From Clostridium sp. E02 (GTDB lineage: Bacteria; Bacillota; Clostridia; Lachnospirales; Lachnospiraceae): a stretch of DNA of 64,000 nt. The stretch is from positions 62,001 to 126,000 of the forward strand of contig NZ_RJLQ01000010.1 of NCBI RefSeq assembly GCF_003833015.1, in the 5' to 3' direction. Within the stretch, counting starts at the first letter, position 1, and every line of letters begins with the position of its first letter. Shown in pieces: positions 9,448-18,233 of this stretch. The notes under the pieces are model-generated. The model saw only the letters and a program-made list of their open reading frames with translations. It did not search any database and was not told the origin of the DNA. Made by a program: the position numbers and the translations under genes.

Positions 9448-9475
9448 AGAATAATCAGGGAGGAGATTCGTCTTG

Positions 9476-9916
9476 ATGAAATTTTCGACCAAGGGACGCT
9501 ACGCCCTTCGTATGATGATTGAATTTGCTCTAAATCCAGGAAAGTGCACAAAGATCAATCAAGTGGCCGAACGCCAGGGCATATCCGACAAATATTTAGA
9601 ACAGATCGTAACAATCTTAAGTCGTGCCGGATATGTAAAAAGCAGAAGAGGTGCCCAGGGTGGCTATTATCTCACAAAAGACCCTGAGGAATATACCGTA
9701 GGCATGATCCTTCGCCTTGCAGAGGGAAGTTTGGTACCCGTTTCCTGCATGGAAGAAGACATAAATTCCTGCAGCCGTGCAGATATTTGTGCAAGTATGA
9801 TCGTGTGGAAAAAGCTAGATACGGCGATCTCTGAGGTAGTCGATAGCATCACACTTGCAGACTTGGTAAATGAACAGATCCGTCTGGAAGAAGCTGCCTT
9901 ACAAGAAAGGGTCTGA
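9476..9916 (+). CDS. Rrf2-family transcriptional regulator with Fe-S type cysteines
   Basis: About 146 aa: an N-terminal winged helix (MKFSTKGRYALRMMIEFAL, then SDKYLEQIVTILSRAGYVKSR as recognition region) and a C-terminal Cys triplet, C-x7-C-x5-C in SCMEEDINSCSRADIC, resembling the [2Fe-2S] ligand loop of IscR. It is probably a redox, Fe-S or cysteine-status repressor. GGGAGGAG serves either TTG 9473 or ATG 9476; ATG is chosen. It stands alone, divergent from the MATE gene. A close paralogue with the same Cys pattern is at 48809-49240. Confidence 0.88.
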   Translation: MKFSTKGRYALRMMIEFALNPGKCTKINQVAERQGISDKYLEQIVTILSRAGYVKSRRGAQGGYYLTKDPEEYTVGMILRLAEGSLVPVSCMEEDINSCSRADICASMIVWKKLDTAISEVVDSITLADLVNEQIRLEEAALQERV

Positions 9917-9933
9917 TGGACTCAAAGAATTAA

Positions 9934-9980
9934 AAAATTCTCCCATGGGGACAGAAAAGTCCTTACTGGGAGAATTTTTT
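9934..9980 (+). terminator. Rho-independent terminator after the first Rrf2 gene
   Basis: Inverted repeat AAATTCTCCCA...TGGGAGAATTT followed by a T run. It is also A-rich on the other side, so it could work in both directions. Confidence 0.8.
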
Positions 9981-10022
9981 ATAGAAAAATATCCTTGAAT
10001 GAAAACCCCCATGATAAATCGA

Positions 10023-10292
10023 TCAAATTCGATCTGCTATCTCCTCAAATAACCGGGCTTTATTCCTGAAATAATCTCTGGCAAAACCATCTGCTTCTAG
10101 AAATGCCTCTTTCTGTATCTTTGATTTGAGTTCCACAGACACGGCTTCGATCCCTGCCTCAATGACCAGAATGTAGGTTTCTTTTCCATGGGATTGTATC
10201 TGCATGCTGATGTGATGATGCTCCGCCTCTATGCTTTTTCTGGCAATTGCACCTGTCTCTCCATACATTGCCCATGTGTTCTCATATTCCAT
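10023..10292 (-). CDS. Small hypothetical protein
   Basis: An 89-aa soluble protein, not recognised. It has no membrane segment, no Cys and no clear motif. It starts with aromatic and acidic residues, has a short His cluster (AEHHHIS), a hydrophobic strand pair (YILVIEAGIEAVSVEL), and a C-terminal amphipathic helix rich in Lys, Glu and aromatic residues. It lies 51 bases downstream of nrdD on the same strand, the place where nrdG often sits, but it lacks the radical-SAM CxxxCxxC and is not NrdG. Co-transcription with nrdD is possible. Confidence 0.55.
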   Translation of the reverse strand: MEYENTWAMYGETGAIARKSIEAEHHHISMQIQSHGKETYILVIEAGIEAVSVELKSKIQKEAFLEADGFARDYFRNKARLFEEIADRI

Positions 10293-10343
10293 ATACCATA
10301 CCCCTTTCCGTTTAATCAGATAAAAGATTCTGCAACCGCTTTT

Positions 10344-12719
10344 CTAACCTTTCACAGAGATACTTTCCGCATATTTTTTGATATCTGATACATTATTGAT
10401 TTTCTGAATCAGTCCATTTTCTACTACAACTAAAGTTGGGGCTTGCATGATCCCAAGACTTACTGCTAGTTCTGCATTCTCTTCTGCATCTATGGTTTCA
10501 TATTCTACATGTTCCAGAAACTTCTTAACTGTCCGGCAGTTGGGGCAGGTTTTTGAGATAAACAGATACGCTCCTGTTGGAATTTCTGTTTTTTTCTCGC
10601 CTTGCTTTTCCTGTCTTACTTCCCCTTCCTCTGTCTTTAAAACCGAACCGTTGACGCAGTAAGTAGTCCTGTTTTTGTATTCCTGAGTCTTTCCCTCATT
10701 CCAGTTTAAAACTGGCCGGTAATAACCTGTAATCCGGCTGTAAACTTCAGCTGGTTTCTTGCAAACAGGGCATAGCTTATGTTCCCCTGCCAGATATCCA
10801 TGCTCCGAACAGATCGAATACGTGGGGGATAATGTATAATAAGGCAGTTTGTAATGATCTGCTATGGTTTTCACTAGTTTTGCTGCAGCCACCCAGTCTG
10901 GAAGTTTTTCTCCCAAAAATGCGTGGAATACGGTTCCAGATGTATATAAAGTCTGTAATTCATCCTGTATATCCAGTGCGTCAAAAACATCTGTGGAATA
11001 ATCAACTGGAAGGTGGGAACTGTTGGTGTAATAAGGCGTATCCCCTTCATGACCTGCGGTTTTGATATGGGGATATTGTTCCTTATCATGCTTTGCCAAA
11101 CGGTATGTAGTAGACTCCGCCGGCGTTGCCTCTAGATTATAAAGATCTCCATACTGTTCCTGATAATCAGAGAGCTTCTTTCTCATATGGTTTAAAACTT
11201 CTTTTGTAAAGGTTTGAGTTCTTTTATCGGTCAAGTCTGTTCCCAGCCAGCATGCATTTAAACCAGCTTCATTCATACCAATCAGACCAATCGTGGAAAA
11301 ATGATTCTCAAAGCTGCCGAGATACCGTTTGGTGTATGGATATAGACCTTGATTTAATAATTTGGTGATTATATCTCGTTTGATTTTTAGAGACCGAGCG
11401 GAAATATCCATCATATGATCCAACCGTCTATAAAAATCCGTCTCGTCTTTGGAAAGATAGGAAATTCTTGGCATGTTAATGGTAACCACACCTACTGAAC
11501 CCGTACTTTCCCCGGAACCAAAGAACCCTCCGGTCTTTCTCCTTAATTCTCTAAGATCCAGCCTTAGCCGGCAGCACATGCTCCGCACATCACTTGGCTC
11601 CATATCGCTATTGATATAATTAGAAAAATAAGGAGTTCCATATTTAGAGGTCATCTCAAACAACAGTTGATTGTTCTCTGTATCTGACCAGTCAAAATCC
11701 TTTGTAATGGAATAGGTAGGTATGGGGTACTGAAACCCTCTTCCATTGGCATCCCCTTCAATCATCGTTTCAATAAATGCCTTATTGACCATATCCATCT
11801 CTTTTTTACAATCTTTATATTTAAAGTCCATCTCTTTGCCGCCAACAATGGCATTTAACTCCGCCATATCTGCTGGAACGGTCCAGTCTAGAGTAATATT
11901 GGAAAAGGGAGCCTGGGTTCCCCAACGGCTTGGTGTATTAACTCCATATATAAACGATTCTATGCTTTTTTTTACTTCTTTGTATGACATGTGATCCGTC
12001 TTTACAAAAGGAGCCAGATAGGTATCAAAAGAGGAAAATGCCTGTGCCCCTGCCCACTCGTTCTGCATAATTCCAAGATAGTTGACCATCTGATTGCAGA
12101 GAACGGATAAATGTTTGGCAGGTGAGGAGGTGATTTTTCCAGTTATCCCTCCAAGTCCTTCTAAAAGAAGCTGTCTTAATGACCAGCCTGCACAATACCC
12201 TGTGAGCATAGATAAGTCATGGATATGGATATCTGCGTTTCTATGGGCATCTGCGATCTCCTGATCATAGATTTCTGAGAGCCAGTAATTAGCCGTAACC
12301 GCACCGGAATTGCTTAAGATCAATCCCCCAACCGAATACGTGACAGTGGAGTTTTCTTTTACACGCCAATCCTCTACTTTCACATAACTGTTGACCACCT
12401 CCTTATAATCTAGGATCGTGTTCTTCATGTTGCGAATTTTTTCTCTCTGTTTTCTATACAATATGTACGCTTTTGCCACACTGGTGTATCCTGCTTGTTC
12501 CAGCACATGCTCTACACTGTCCTGAATCTGCTCAACCATAATCATTCCGTTTGACATACTACTCTGAAAATCAGCTGTCACCCGTAAAGATAAAAGTTCC
12601 AGAATCTCGTGGTTAAACTCCATGTCAGTGGCTAGAAACGCCTTTTTTATCGCTTCCGTAATCTTTGAAAGACTAAATAAAGCCTCTTCCCCATCTCTTT
12701 TTACAACCTGGATCATCAA
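10344..12719 (-). CDS. nrdD: Anaerobic (class III) ribonucleoside-triphosphate reductase with C-terminal redoxin domain
   Basis: A 791-aa glycyl-radical enzyme reducing ribonucleotides to deoxyribonucleotides without oxygen. Residues 3-95 form an ATP-cone. The catalytic barrel shows MCCRLRLDL and a GSGESTGSVGVVTINMPRI segment. The C-terminal zinc site begins at Cys637 with CPVC at 650-653, and Gly665 in RITGYY is the likely glycyl radical. Unusually, residues from about 711 form a glutaredoxin/thioredoxin-like domain with CPNC (725-728) and a QAPT cis-proline loop. From what I recall of one NrdD subgroup, this suggests reduction by a redoxin rather than formate. No nrdG activase is adjacent. 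The promoter carries NrdR-type boxes. Confidence 0.96.
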   Translation of the reverse strand: MMIQVVKRDGEEALFSLSKITEAIKKAFLATDMEFNHEILELLSLRVTADFQSSMSNGMIMVEQIQDSVEHVLEQAGYTSVAKAYILYRKQREKIRNMKNTILDYKEVVNSYVKVEDWRVKENSTVTYSVGGLILSNSGAVTANYWLSEIYDQEIADAHRNADIHIHDLSMLTGYCAGWSLRQLLLEGLGGITGKITSSPAKHLSVLCNQMVNYLGIMQNEWAGAQAFSSFDTYLAPFVKTDHMSYKEVKKSIESFIYGVNTPSRWGTQAPFSNITLDWTVPADMAELNAIVGGKEMDFKYKDCKKEMDMVNKAFIETMIEGDANGRGFQYPIPTYSITKDFDWSDTENNQLLFEMTSKYGTPYFSNYINSDMEPSDVRSMCCRLRLDLRELRRKTGGFFGSGESTGSVGVVTINMPRISYLSKDETDFYRRLDHMMDISARSLKIKRDIITKLLNQGLYPYTKRYLGSFENHFSTIGLIGMNEAGLNACWLGTDLTDKRTQTFTKEVLNHMRKKLSDYQEQYGDLYNLEATPAESTTYRLAKHDKEQYPHIKTAGHEGDTPYYTNSSHLPVDYSTDVFDALDIQDELQTLYTSGTVFHAFLGEKLPDWVAAAKLVKTIADHYKLPYYTLSPTYSICSEHGYLAGEHKLCPVCKKPAEVYSRITGYYRPVLNWNEGKTQEYKNRTTYCVNGSVLKTEEGEVRQEKQGEKKTEIPTGAYLFISKTCPNCRTVKKFLEHVEYETIDAEENAELAVSLGIMQAPTLVVVENGLIQKINNVSDIKKYAESISVKG

Positions 12720-12772
12720 ACCTAACTCCTTTCCTTTTCAAAACCCTTTTTCAACTCTTCTGTACCATAGGT

Positions 12773-12801
12773 ATTATAACAGAATAAAACAAAAAGCACA
12801 A
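12773..12801 (-). promoter_or_regulatory. nrdD promoter
   Basis: On the minus strand, -35 TTGTGC (12796-12801), 17-base spacer, -10 TATAAT (12773-12778). The -35 box lies inside the left NrdR-type box. Confidence 0.65.
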
Positions 12802-12843
12802 TATGTAGTTTTGGTTTTTAACCTTTTCCTACATATTGTGCTT
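12794..12843. promoter_or_regulatory. Paired NrdR-type boxes that also form the hflX terminator
   Basis: A perfect 15-bp inverted repeat (AAGCACAATATGTAG at 12794-12808 and its complement at 12829-12843). Each arm lies in a 16-bp NrdR-like box (12796-12811 and 12826-12841) keeping the core bases of the recalled consensus acaCwAtATaTwGtgt; box centres are 30 bp apart, about three helical turns. On the minus strand the same hairpin, followed by TTTTTGTTTT, sits just after the hflX stop and looks like a terminator. Confidence 0.65.
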
Positions 12844-12851
12844 ATTCGGAC

Positions 12852-14117
12852 TTAAATAGTATCGGTACTGTCTGCAATAGAAGCAAACAATTCCGACGGT
12901 ACATAGGCTTGAATTAAAATCCCATCTTCCTGGTATTCTTCTTTTAAAAGCTGCCCATATTTGCGAATAAACTGGATCTTACCGGCATCCTGATAGGAGT
13001 AGACTTTTTCCAGAAATACTTTTTGACTTCTTAAGATTCCCTCCAAAAGATTTAACAGTTCATCAAGACCTTCTCCTGTTTTTGCGGATATACGAACCTG
13101 ATAATCGGTGGAGGGATCACGTAACGTAATCTCTGACTCTACGGAATCTGTTTTATTAAAAACAGTCACCATGATCTTGTCCGTAACGTTTAGATCCCTT
13201 AATGTCTCATACACCGTATGCATCTGTAGATCCATCTGTGGGTTGGAACAATCCACCACATGAAGAATAATCGTACTGTATTTTGCTTCCTCCAGGGTAC
13301 TCTTAAACGCTTCAATCAGGTGATGTGGAAGCTTTCGGATAAATCCGACCGTGTCGGTCAGAAGAATCTGTTGTCCTGCCGGCAAACTTAAATTGCGCGT
13401 GGTCGGATCAAGGGTTGCGAATAATTTATCCTCTGCAAGAATACCTGCATTGGTAAGTTTGTTCAGCAATGTGGACTTGCCTGCATTGGTATAACCTACG
13501 ATAGCAGCAACCGGAATATAATTCTTATCTCTTTGCTGCCTGGCGATCTCCCTATGCCGCTTTACTGATTCCAATTCTCCCTTTAAAAATCCAATTCGGT
13601 CATGGATCAGTCTTCGATCCATCTCTAGTTTTTTCTCTCCGGGTCCCCTGGTTCCTATTCCGCCTCCTAGACGGGACAAAGATCTGCGTAGACCTACCAG
13701 TCTTGCCGCCCGATATTTTAATTGTGCCAGTTCAACCTGAATTTTCCCCTCGCTTGTGGTCGCTCTGGATGCAAAGATATCCAGAATCACCATGGTTCGG
13801 TCCATAACCTTAATATCAAGTGCTTCCTCTAAGTTTCGCATCTGAGCTGGCGAAAGTTCATCATCACAAACCACCCCCGTCGCATTCAGTTCCCAGATAC
13901 GTTCCTTAATCTCCTGGATCTTTCCTTTTCCCAGATAAGTCCCCGGATGCACACGTTCCCGGTTCTGTATGATCTTATCCGCTGTCATCGCTCCAGCCGT
14001 CTTTGCCAGCTCTTCTAGTTCATCAAGAGATGCTTTCATATCTTCTCCATCTCCCGTACTGACACCAACAAGTATGACTCTTTCTTCTACTTCTTTTAAA
14101 TCAATCAGATCTGCCAT
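12852..14117 (-). CDS. hflX: GTPase HflX
   Basis: A 421-aa ribosome-associated GTPase that rescues or splits stalled 70S ribosomes under stress. Its N-terminal HflX domain (about 1-190) includes HPGTYLGKGKIQEI and a coiled-coil rich in Arg and Lys (RRSLSRLGGGIGTRGPGEKKLE, a hallmark). The G domain has P-loop GYTNAGKSTLLN, DTVGFI and NKTD. The C-terminal region binds the ribosome. It is the last gene of the scpA-scpB-dut-lipoprotein-hflX run and starts 12 bases after the lipoprotein stop. Its 3' hairpin doubles as part of the nrdD control region. Confidence 0.95.
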   Translation of the reverse strand: MADLIDLKEVEERVILVGVSTGDGEDMKASLDELEELAKTAGAMTADKIIQNRERVHPGTYLGKGKIQEIKERIWELNATGVVCDDELSPAQMRNLEEALDIKVMDRTMVILDIFASRATTSEGKIQVELAQLKYRAARLVGLRRSLSRLGGGIGTRGPGEKKLEMDRRLIHDRIGFLKGELESVKRHREIARQQRDKNYIPVAAIVGYTNAGKSTLLNKLTNAGILAEDKLFATLDPTTRNLSLPAGQQILLTDTVGFIRKLPHHLIEAFKSTLEEAKYSTIILHVVDCSNPQMDLQMHTVYETLRDLNVTDKIMVTVFNKTDSVESEITLRDPSTDYQVRISAKTGEGLDELLNLLEGILRSQKVFLEKVYSYQDAGKIQFIRKYGQLLKEEYQEDGILIQAYVPSELFASIADSTDTI

Positions 14118-14129
14118 TCATTTCCCAAC

Positions 14130-14900
14130 CTATCTTGTTTTTAAAAATTTGATCTCACGTTCCGCCTCTTCATCCGTGCCGTGAGCATTCACATACTGGT
14201 TCATTAATAAAAGAGCCGCCTTAAAGTTACCTTTGTACTCTTCACAAACGGCTTGATTAAACAAAAGTTCTGTTACCTTATCACCCTCTGGTGCCTGTAT
14301 CCCCTTTTGAAAGAAAGAAGCGGCACTTTCCCAGTCTTTTTTCGCCATCTGACAAAGTCCCATACGGTTATAGAGTAAAGCACTTGTTACTCCATCTGCT
14401 TCTGCTGCCTGATAAAGTTCCATGGCCTCAGAGAATGATCCAGCCTGTTCCAATGCCGTACCTGTTGCCAATAGTGCAGGAAGTCTTTGGGGGGATGCTT
14501 TATCAAGTTCTATTCCTCGTTTATAATCCTTTATTGAGCCTTTTATATCACCTGTCTCTGCTTTGGAAGCAGATCGCATATTAAAATATTCCGGTTTATC
14601 TCCATCTACTTGTATCAGGACATCATAAGAGGCCACTGCTGCTTTATAATCCTTTGATAAATACTCCGCTTCTGCTCGGTATTTTAAAACATCTAAATCA
14701 AATTTATTTACCAGGCCTTTCGAAGCGTCCAAGGCATGATCAAATGAATCCACAGCCTTCTTATACTCCCCTTGATTCAGTAAGAGGATTCCATCTTCTC
14801 GAAAAGTATTTCTCTGGGGCTGTTTCCCACAGCCTGCCAATAAAAACACAATCAGGAATAATGCAAGAACCAAAGATGCATATCCAGTCTTTCGCTTCAT
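14130..14900 (-). CDS. TPR-repeat lipoprotein
   Basis: A 256-aa predicted lipoprotein. The signal peptide LVLALFLIVFLLAGCG contains lipobox LAGC with the lipidated Cys near residue 24. After it come about five tetratricopeptide repeats (FREDGILLLNQGEYKKAVDSFDHAL, KDYKAAVASYDVLI, GDIKGSIKDYKRGIE, GSFSEAMELYQAAE, KDWESAASFFQKGI). It is likely a membrane-anchored scaffold for a protein complex. Its place between dut and hflX gives no specific role, and I know no characterised counterpart. Confidence 0.85.
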   Translation of the reverse strand: MKRKTGYASLVLALFLIVFLLAGCGKQPQRNTFREDGILLLNQGEYKKAVDSFDHALDASKGLVNKFDLDVLKYRAEAEYLSKDYKAAVASYDVLIQVDGDKPEYFNMRSASKAETGDIKGSIKDYKRGIELDKASPQRLPALLATGTALEQAGSFSEAMELYQAAEADGVTSALLYNRMGLCQMAKKDWESAASFFQKGIQAPEGDKVTELLFNQAVCEEYKGNFKAALLLMNQYVNAHGTDEEAEREIKFLKTR

Positions 14901-14934
14901 CTTATTATCTCCATCTTTTTTAAGGCGATCAATC

Positions 14935-15372
14935 TTAATTTTTCCCTGTGCTTCCGATGCCGCCTCTGTCTTTATTGTCTAACACTTCCACTTCCTGGAA
15001 CTCAAGGGCTGGCTGATGTTCCATAATCCGAAACTGACAAATCCGGTCATTGATTTGAATCACAGTATCCCTAAGTGCATAGGCTGGGAAAAACCATTGG
15101 TCATTATCTCCGCAATAAGTCTCATCAATTACACCCATACTATTGGTTTGAATGATTCCAAAATTTTTAAATGTACTGCTTCTTGGAACTATATGGGCTT
15201 CATATCCCGTTGGAAGCTCCATCGCAACTCCCAGGGGAATCAATTTGAATTCTCCTGCTTTTATCTCTACTTGTTCTGCTGCACGAAGGTCGATCCAGTC
15301 TGATTTATCTTCAATGTAAGTAAGTCTGTCTATCTTATCTGTAAAATATTTAATTCTTATGTGATCTTTCAA
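14935..15372 (-). CDS. dut: dUTP diphosphatase (trimeric dUTPase family)
   Basis: A 145-aa enzyme hydrolysing dUTP to dUMP, preventing uracil incorporation and feeding dTMP synthesis. Family motifs are in order: motif 1 ([14 protein letters not shown]), motif 2 (PRSST), motif 3 ([20 protein letters not shown]), motif 4 ([12 protein letters not shown]) and the C-terminal arm motif 5 ([10 protein letters not shown]). Its ATG overlaps the scpB stop by four bases, giving translational coupling. Motif 3 carries an insertion around CGDNDQWF compared with the common form, so a dCTP deaminase/dUTPase-like specificity is a minor alternative. Confidence 0.9.
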   Translation of the reverse strand: MKDHIRIKYFTDKIDRLTYIEDKSDWIDLRAAEQVEIKAGEFKLIPLGVAMELPTGYEAHIVPRSSTFKNFGIIQTNSMGVIDETYCGDNDQWFFPAYALRDTVIQINDRICQFRIMEHQPALEFQEVEVLDNKDRGGIGSTGKN

Positions 15373-16031
15373 TTTATGTCCTCCAACTCTGTATTCTCTT
15401 GGTTATTCTTCTGTGAAATCAACTCTCCGCTTTCGGATAACTCTTCCTCTACTTCCATACGGATTTCGGCAGCTACCTCCGGATCCGCTACAGGAAGGTT
15501 CTTTGTAGAGCCGATTCCAAATCTTCTTAAAAATTCCTCTGTGGTTGCAAATAGAGCCGGTCTTCCCGGCGCATCCAAACGTCCCACTTCATAGACTAGG
15601 TTGTATTCCACCAGTTTATTCACGGCATGGTCCGATTTTACACCTCTGATTTTTTCAATCTCAATCTTTGTTATGGGCTGTTTGTATGCAATAATAGAAA
15701 GAGTTTCTAACACCACATCCGTTAATGCATGCTTTTTGGGTACAGCCGCCACTCGAATCAGATAATCATAATATTCCAGCCGGGTGCACATCTGGTAACT
15801 GTTCTCCAACTCTATGATTTGAATCCCTCTTTTACCAGCGTCAAATCGTCTCATCAAGCGTTTGACTGCTTCTTTCGCGATCTCTTCTTTTTGATCAATG
15901 GCAGCCGCCAGCTGGCTAAGTGAAACAGAACTCCCCATGGTAAACAAAACGGCTTCGATCACTGCTTCCCATTTTTTCTCTTCTTTTGTGCTCTTTTTGG
16001 ATGTATCAACGAAAAGAGTATCCTTATCCAT
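15369..16031 (-). CDS. scpB: Segregation and condensation protein B
   Basis: A 220-aa ScpB subunit of the SMC-ScpAB condensin, which compacts and segregates the chromosome. It has two winged-helix domains: first around [24 protein letters not shown], second around [20 protein letters not shown] and [17 protein letters not shown], a clear ScpB signature. The C-terminal acidic tail (residues about 185-220) binds the SMC-ScpA complex. It follows scpA after four bases and its stop overlaps the dut start. Confidence 0.95.
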   Translation of the reverse strand: MDKDTLFVDTSKKSTKEEKKWEAVIEAVLFTMGSSVSLSQLAAAIDQKEEIAKEAVKRLMRRFDAGKRGIQIIELENSYQMCTRLEYYDYLIRVAAVPKKHALTDVVLETLSIIAYKQPITKIEIEKIRGVKSDHAVNKLVEYNLVYEVGRLDAPGRPALFATTEEFLRRFGIGSTKNLPVADPEVAAEIRMEVEEELSESGELISQKNNQENTELEDIN

Positions 16032-16035
16032 CGTT

Positions 16036-16830
16036 CTATTCTTCCTCCCCCAGTTCCGATAAATTCAGTTCCCCTTCTTCCCCTTCTGGTTCCAGGGTTT
16101 CAATCAGCATATCATCAAATAAATGCTCTTGGGTCAATGAAATTTTGCCAATTTTCATCAGCTCTAATAGTGCTAAAAACGTCACTACCACTTCGACCCG
16201 ATCAGGCTTATGATTCAACATCTTCCGAAAGAAAAACTTCCGGAATTCCCGGGCATACTCTAAAACGGACTTTATCTTACTCTCTAGACTAACCGTTTCT
16301 TTTCGAATGGTCCCAAACCGACTTCTAATCGGATCAATCCGGTCTTGCGTTCGTTTTGTTACCCCACGGAAGATCTCCTGAAGTTTTGCCAGGCTAAGAC
16401 CACGAAGCAACTTGTCCAAATCCACCGGTGGCTCATATTTAGCCACTTCTGGTGGAACGGTTGCTTCTTTATAAAACAGGCGGTCCGCCCCCACCTCCCG
16501 GTCTTTTAGTTCCAGAGACATGTATTTATAATATTTGTATTCCAAAAGGCGTGCCACAAGTTCCGCCCTGGGGTCTTCTTCCTCCCCTTCTTCATTCACC
16601 TCTTTGGGAAGAAGCATTCGAGCCTTGATATCAATCAGCGTTGCAGCCATGACCAAAAACTCACTCACTACATTTAAGTCTTCCGTCTCCATATGACTTA
16701 CATAATCAAGGTACTGCTCTGTAATTGTTACAATGGGAATATCGTAGATATTCACTTTATTCTTTTCAATCAAGTGTAGCAAAAGATCCAACGGACCTTC
16801 AAAATTATCCAGTTTATAAGAGATTCCCAT
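16036..16830 (-). CDS. scpA: Segregation and condensation protein A
   Basis: A 264-aa kleisin of the SMC-ScpAB complex, bridging the SMC heads. The N-terminus YKLDNFEGPLDLLLHLI is the family hallmark; IPIVTITEQYLDYV and EFLVMAATLIDIKARMLLP follow, and the C-terminal winged helix (EVVVTFLALLELMKIGKI) binds SMC. The start at 16830 (MGISYKL) has GGAGG five bases upstream. It opens the five-gene run scpA-scpB-dut-lipoprotein-hflX behind its own promoter. Confidence 0.95.
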   Translation of the reverse strand: MGISYKLDNFEGPLDLLLHLIEKNKVNIYDIPIVTITEQYLDYVSHMETEDLNVVSEFLVMAATLIDIKARMLLPKEVNEEGEEEDPRAELVARLLEYKYYKYMSLELKDREVGADRLFYKEATVPPEVAKYEPPVDLDKLLRGLSLAKLQEIFRGVTKRTQDRIDPIRSRFGTIRKETVSLESKIKSVLEYAREFRKFFFRKMLNHKPDRVEVVVTFLALLELMKIGKISLTQEHLFDDMLIETLEPEGEEGELNLSELGEEE

Positions 16831-16866
16831 ACTTTCCTCCAAAGCAGATCAAACATACCACCGATA

Positions 16867-16895
16867 AGTATATCAAATCCTAGTTCATCTGTAAA
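16867..16895 (-). promoter_or_regulatory. scpA operon promoter
   Basis: On the minus strand, -35 TTTACA (16890-16895), 17-base spacer, -10 TATACT (16867-16872). It lies between the phosphoesterase stop and scpA. Confidence 0.6.
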
Positions 16896-16914
16896 TATAT
16901 GGCAGGTTCAAAAG

Positions 16915-17784
16915 TCAGCTTTTCGCCTTTAACTTAACCACCACGATCTGGGGCTTGTTGTTAATGCGGATATTAATCGAGTGTGTACCTAATCCTCTGC
17001 TAACAATCATATGCCGGCTGTTTTTTGTGAATGTCCCTGCGCAATAAGGATTGAAAAATTGAAACTGAGGCGTCATAATGCCTCCTACAAGGGGAAGGCG
17101 TATGGTTCCTCCATGAAAATGTCCGGATAGTGTTAAATCTGATCCCCACGTTTCACATGCGTGGAAATAGAGCGGCGAGTGGCAAAGCAGAATTTGAAAG
17201 CGCTTGGAATCTGCTTTGCCTATTTTATCTTCCATCTCTTTCTTCGTCATCTTCTCTGGATGAAATTTTCGGTAACATCCGGAATCCAAATCAATCCCAG
17301 TGATGGAGATATCTCTTCGGTACACCTCTGTCCGGTCTGCCAAGACAATCACCCCAAATTTTTTTAATTTTTTCCGAAAAACATCCCAGCCATCTCCGTA
17401 AATATGCCGTTCTTGATCCATACGAATTTCATGATTTCCGTTCCCATAGAAAACAGGATACCGAGATGCCAGCCTCTTCATCAACATTAGACTGACATTG
17501 GTATCCCCTTTTCCTTTCGCAACCATCATATCTCCCCCAACCAGTATCACATCCGGGTTTATTTGATCTATGGCTGACAGTAATTTATGATTCTCTTTTC
17601 CAAAACAGTGACTGTGTAGATCAGAAAGAAATACGATGGTGCAATCTTTCTTGATCTTGTCACTGGTAATGTTCGTATTTTCTACAGTAATTTGTTCTTT
17701 TTCATGTTTCGAGCGTAACAGACATCCTGCACCCAATGTGGCACAAAAAACTCCGGCAGCAATCCACATCTTTTCTTTCCTCAT
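16915..17784 (-). CDS. Membrane-anchored metallophosphoesterase
   Basis: A 289-aa calcineurin-type phosphoesterase with an N-terminal hydrophobic anchor (about residues 6-22). The dinuclear metal site motifs are present: DLHSH (first D-x-H), GGDMM (GD-x), GNGNHE (GNHE-type), then LLCHSP and LSGHFHGG with the GHxH. It is close to the YkuE/YaeI group, which hydrolyses phosphodiesters of lipids such as UDP-diacylglucosamine. The active site probably faces outside. It appears to be transcribed alone, ahead of scpA. Confidence 0.88.
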   Translation of the reverse strand: MRKEKMWIAAGVFCATLGAGCLLRSKHEKEQITVENTNITSDKIKKDCTIVFLSDLHSHCFGKENHKLLSAIDQINPDVILVGGDMMVAKGKGDTNVSLMLMKRLASRYPVFYGNGNHEIRMDQERHIYGDGWDVFRKKLKKFGVIVLADRTEVYRRDISITGIDLDSGCYRKFHPEKMTKKEMEDKIGKADSKRFQILLCHSPLYFHACETWGSDLTLSGHFHGGTIRLPLVGGIMTPQFQFFNPYCAGTFTKNSRHMIVSRGLGTHSINIRINNKPQIVVVKLKAKS

Positions 17785-17938
17785 CCATTCTCATTCCTTC
17801 TTATGCTGTCCATTCATCATACACTCAAAAACCTGCTAAAGTCAAGTCTAAGACTTCCTTCTTTAGAGGGCGATCCAATTATGGATAATATACAATACTG
17901 GATAATCACGGTTTAATTAAATAAGAGGTGATAAAAAC

Positions 17939-18193
17939 ATGATTGTTTATGACAGACTATGGGAAACGATGAAAAGGAAAAATATCAGTCAGTATCATCT
18001 AATCAAATACTGCAAAGTGAGCGCCGGACAGATCGGTCGCCTTAAAAAGAATAATTTTGTGTCAACACATACCATTGATATGCTCTGCCGAATTCTTAAT
18101 TGTAGTGTTGAGGATATACTGGAATATCAGCCCGATAAAATAGAAGATACAAAAACTGATGAGCAAGAAAATCCAAGTAAAAAAGAGCCATAA
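17939..18193 (+). CDS. Small Cro/C1-type helix-turn-helix protein
   Basis: An 84-aa XRE-family DNA-binding protein. The helix-turn-helix spans about residues 18-65 (ISQYHLIKYCKVSAGQIGRLKKNNFVST, then IDMLCRILNCSVEDILEY, the usual C-terminal helix of this group). The last 15 residues are acidic and Lys-rich. It has no fused effector or toxin domain and no toxin-antitoxin partner beside it. Such stand-alone regulators are common in Clostridia; its targets are unknown. A terminator overlaps its stop codon. Confidence 0.85.
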   Translation: MIVYDRLWETMKRKNISQYHLIKYCKVSAGQIGRLKKNNFVSTHTIDMLCRILNCSVEDILEYQPDKIEDTKTDEQENPSKKEP

Positions 18194-18202
18194 GGCTCTT
18201 TT
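18181..18202. terminator. Bidirectional terminator between the XRE gene and the carboxypeptidase gene
   Basis: AAAAGAGCC-ATAA-GGCTCTTTT, with A and T runs on both sides, so it can serve both convergent genes. Confidence 0.85.
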
Positions 18203-18233
18203 TTGCATCTTAAGATTCACCTTAAATCTTATT

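Noticed and set aside
10023-10292. Small gene after nrdD as the activase NrdG
   Set aside because: It lacks the radical-SAM CxxxCxxC motif and is only 89 aa.
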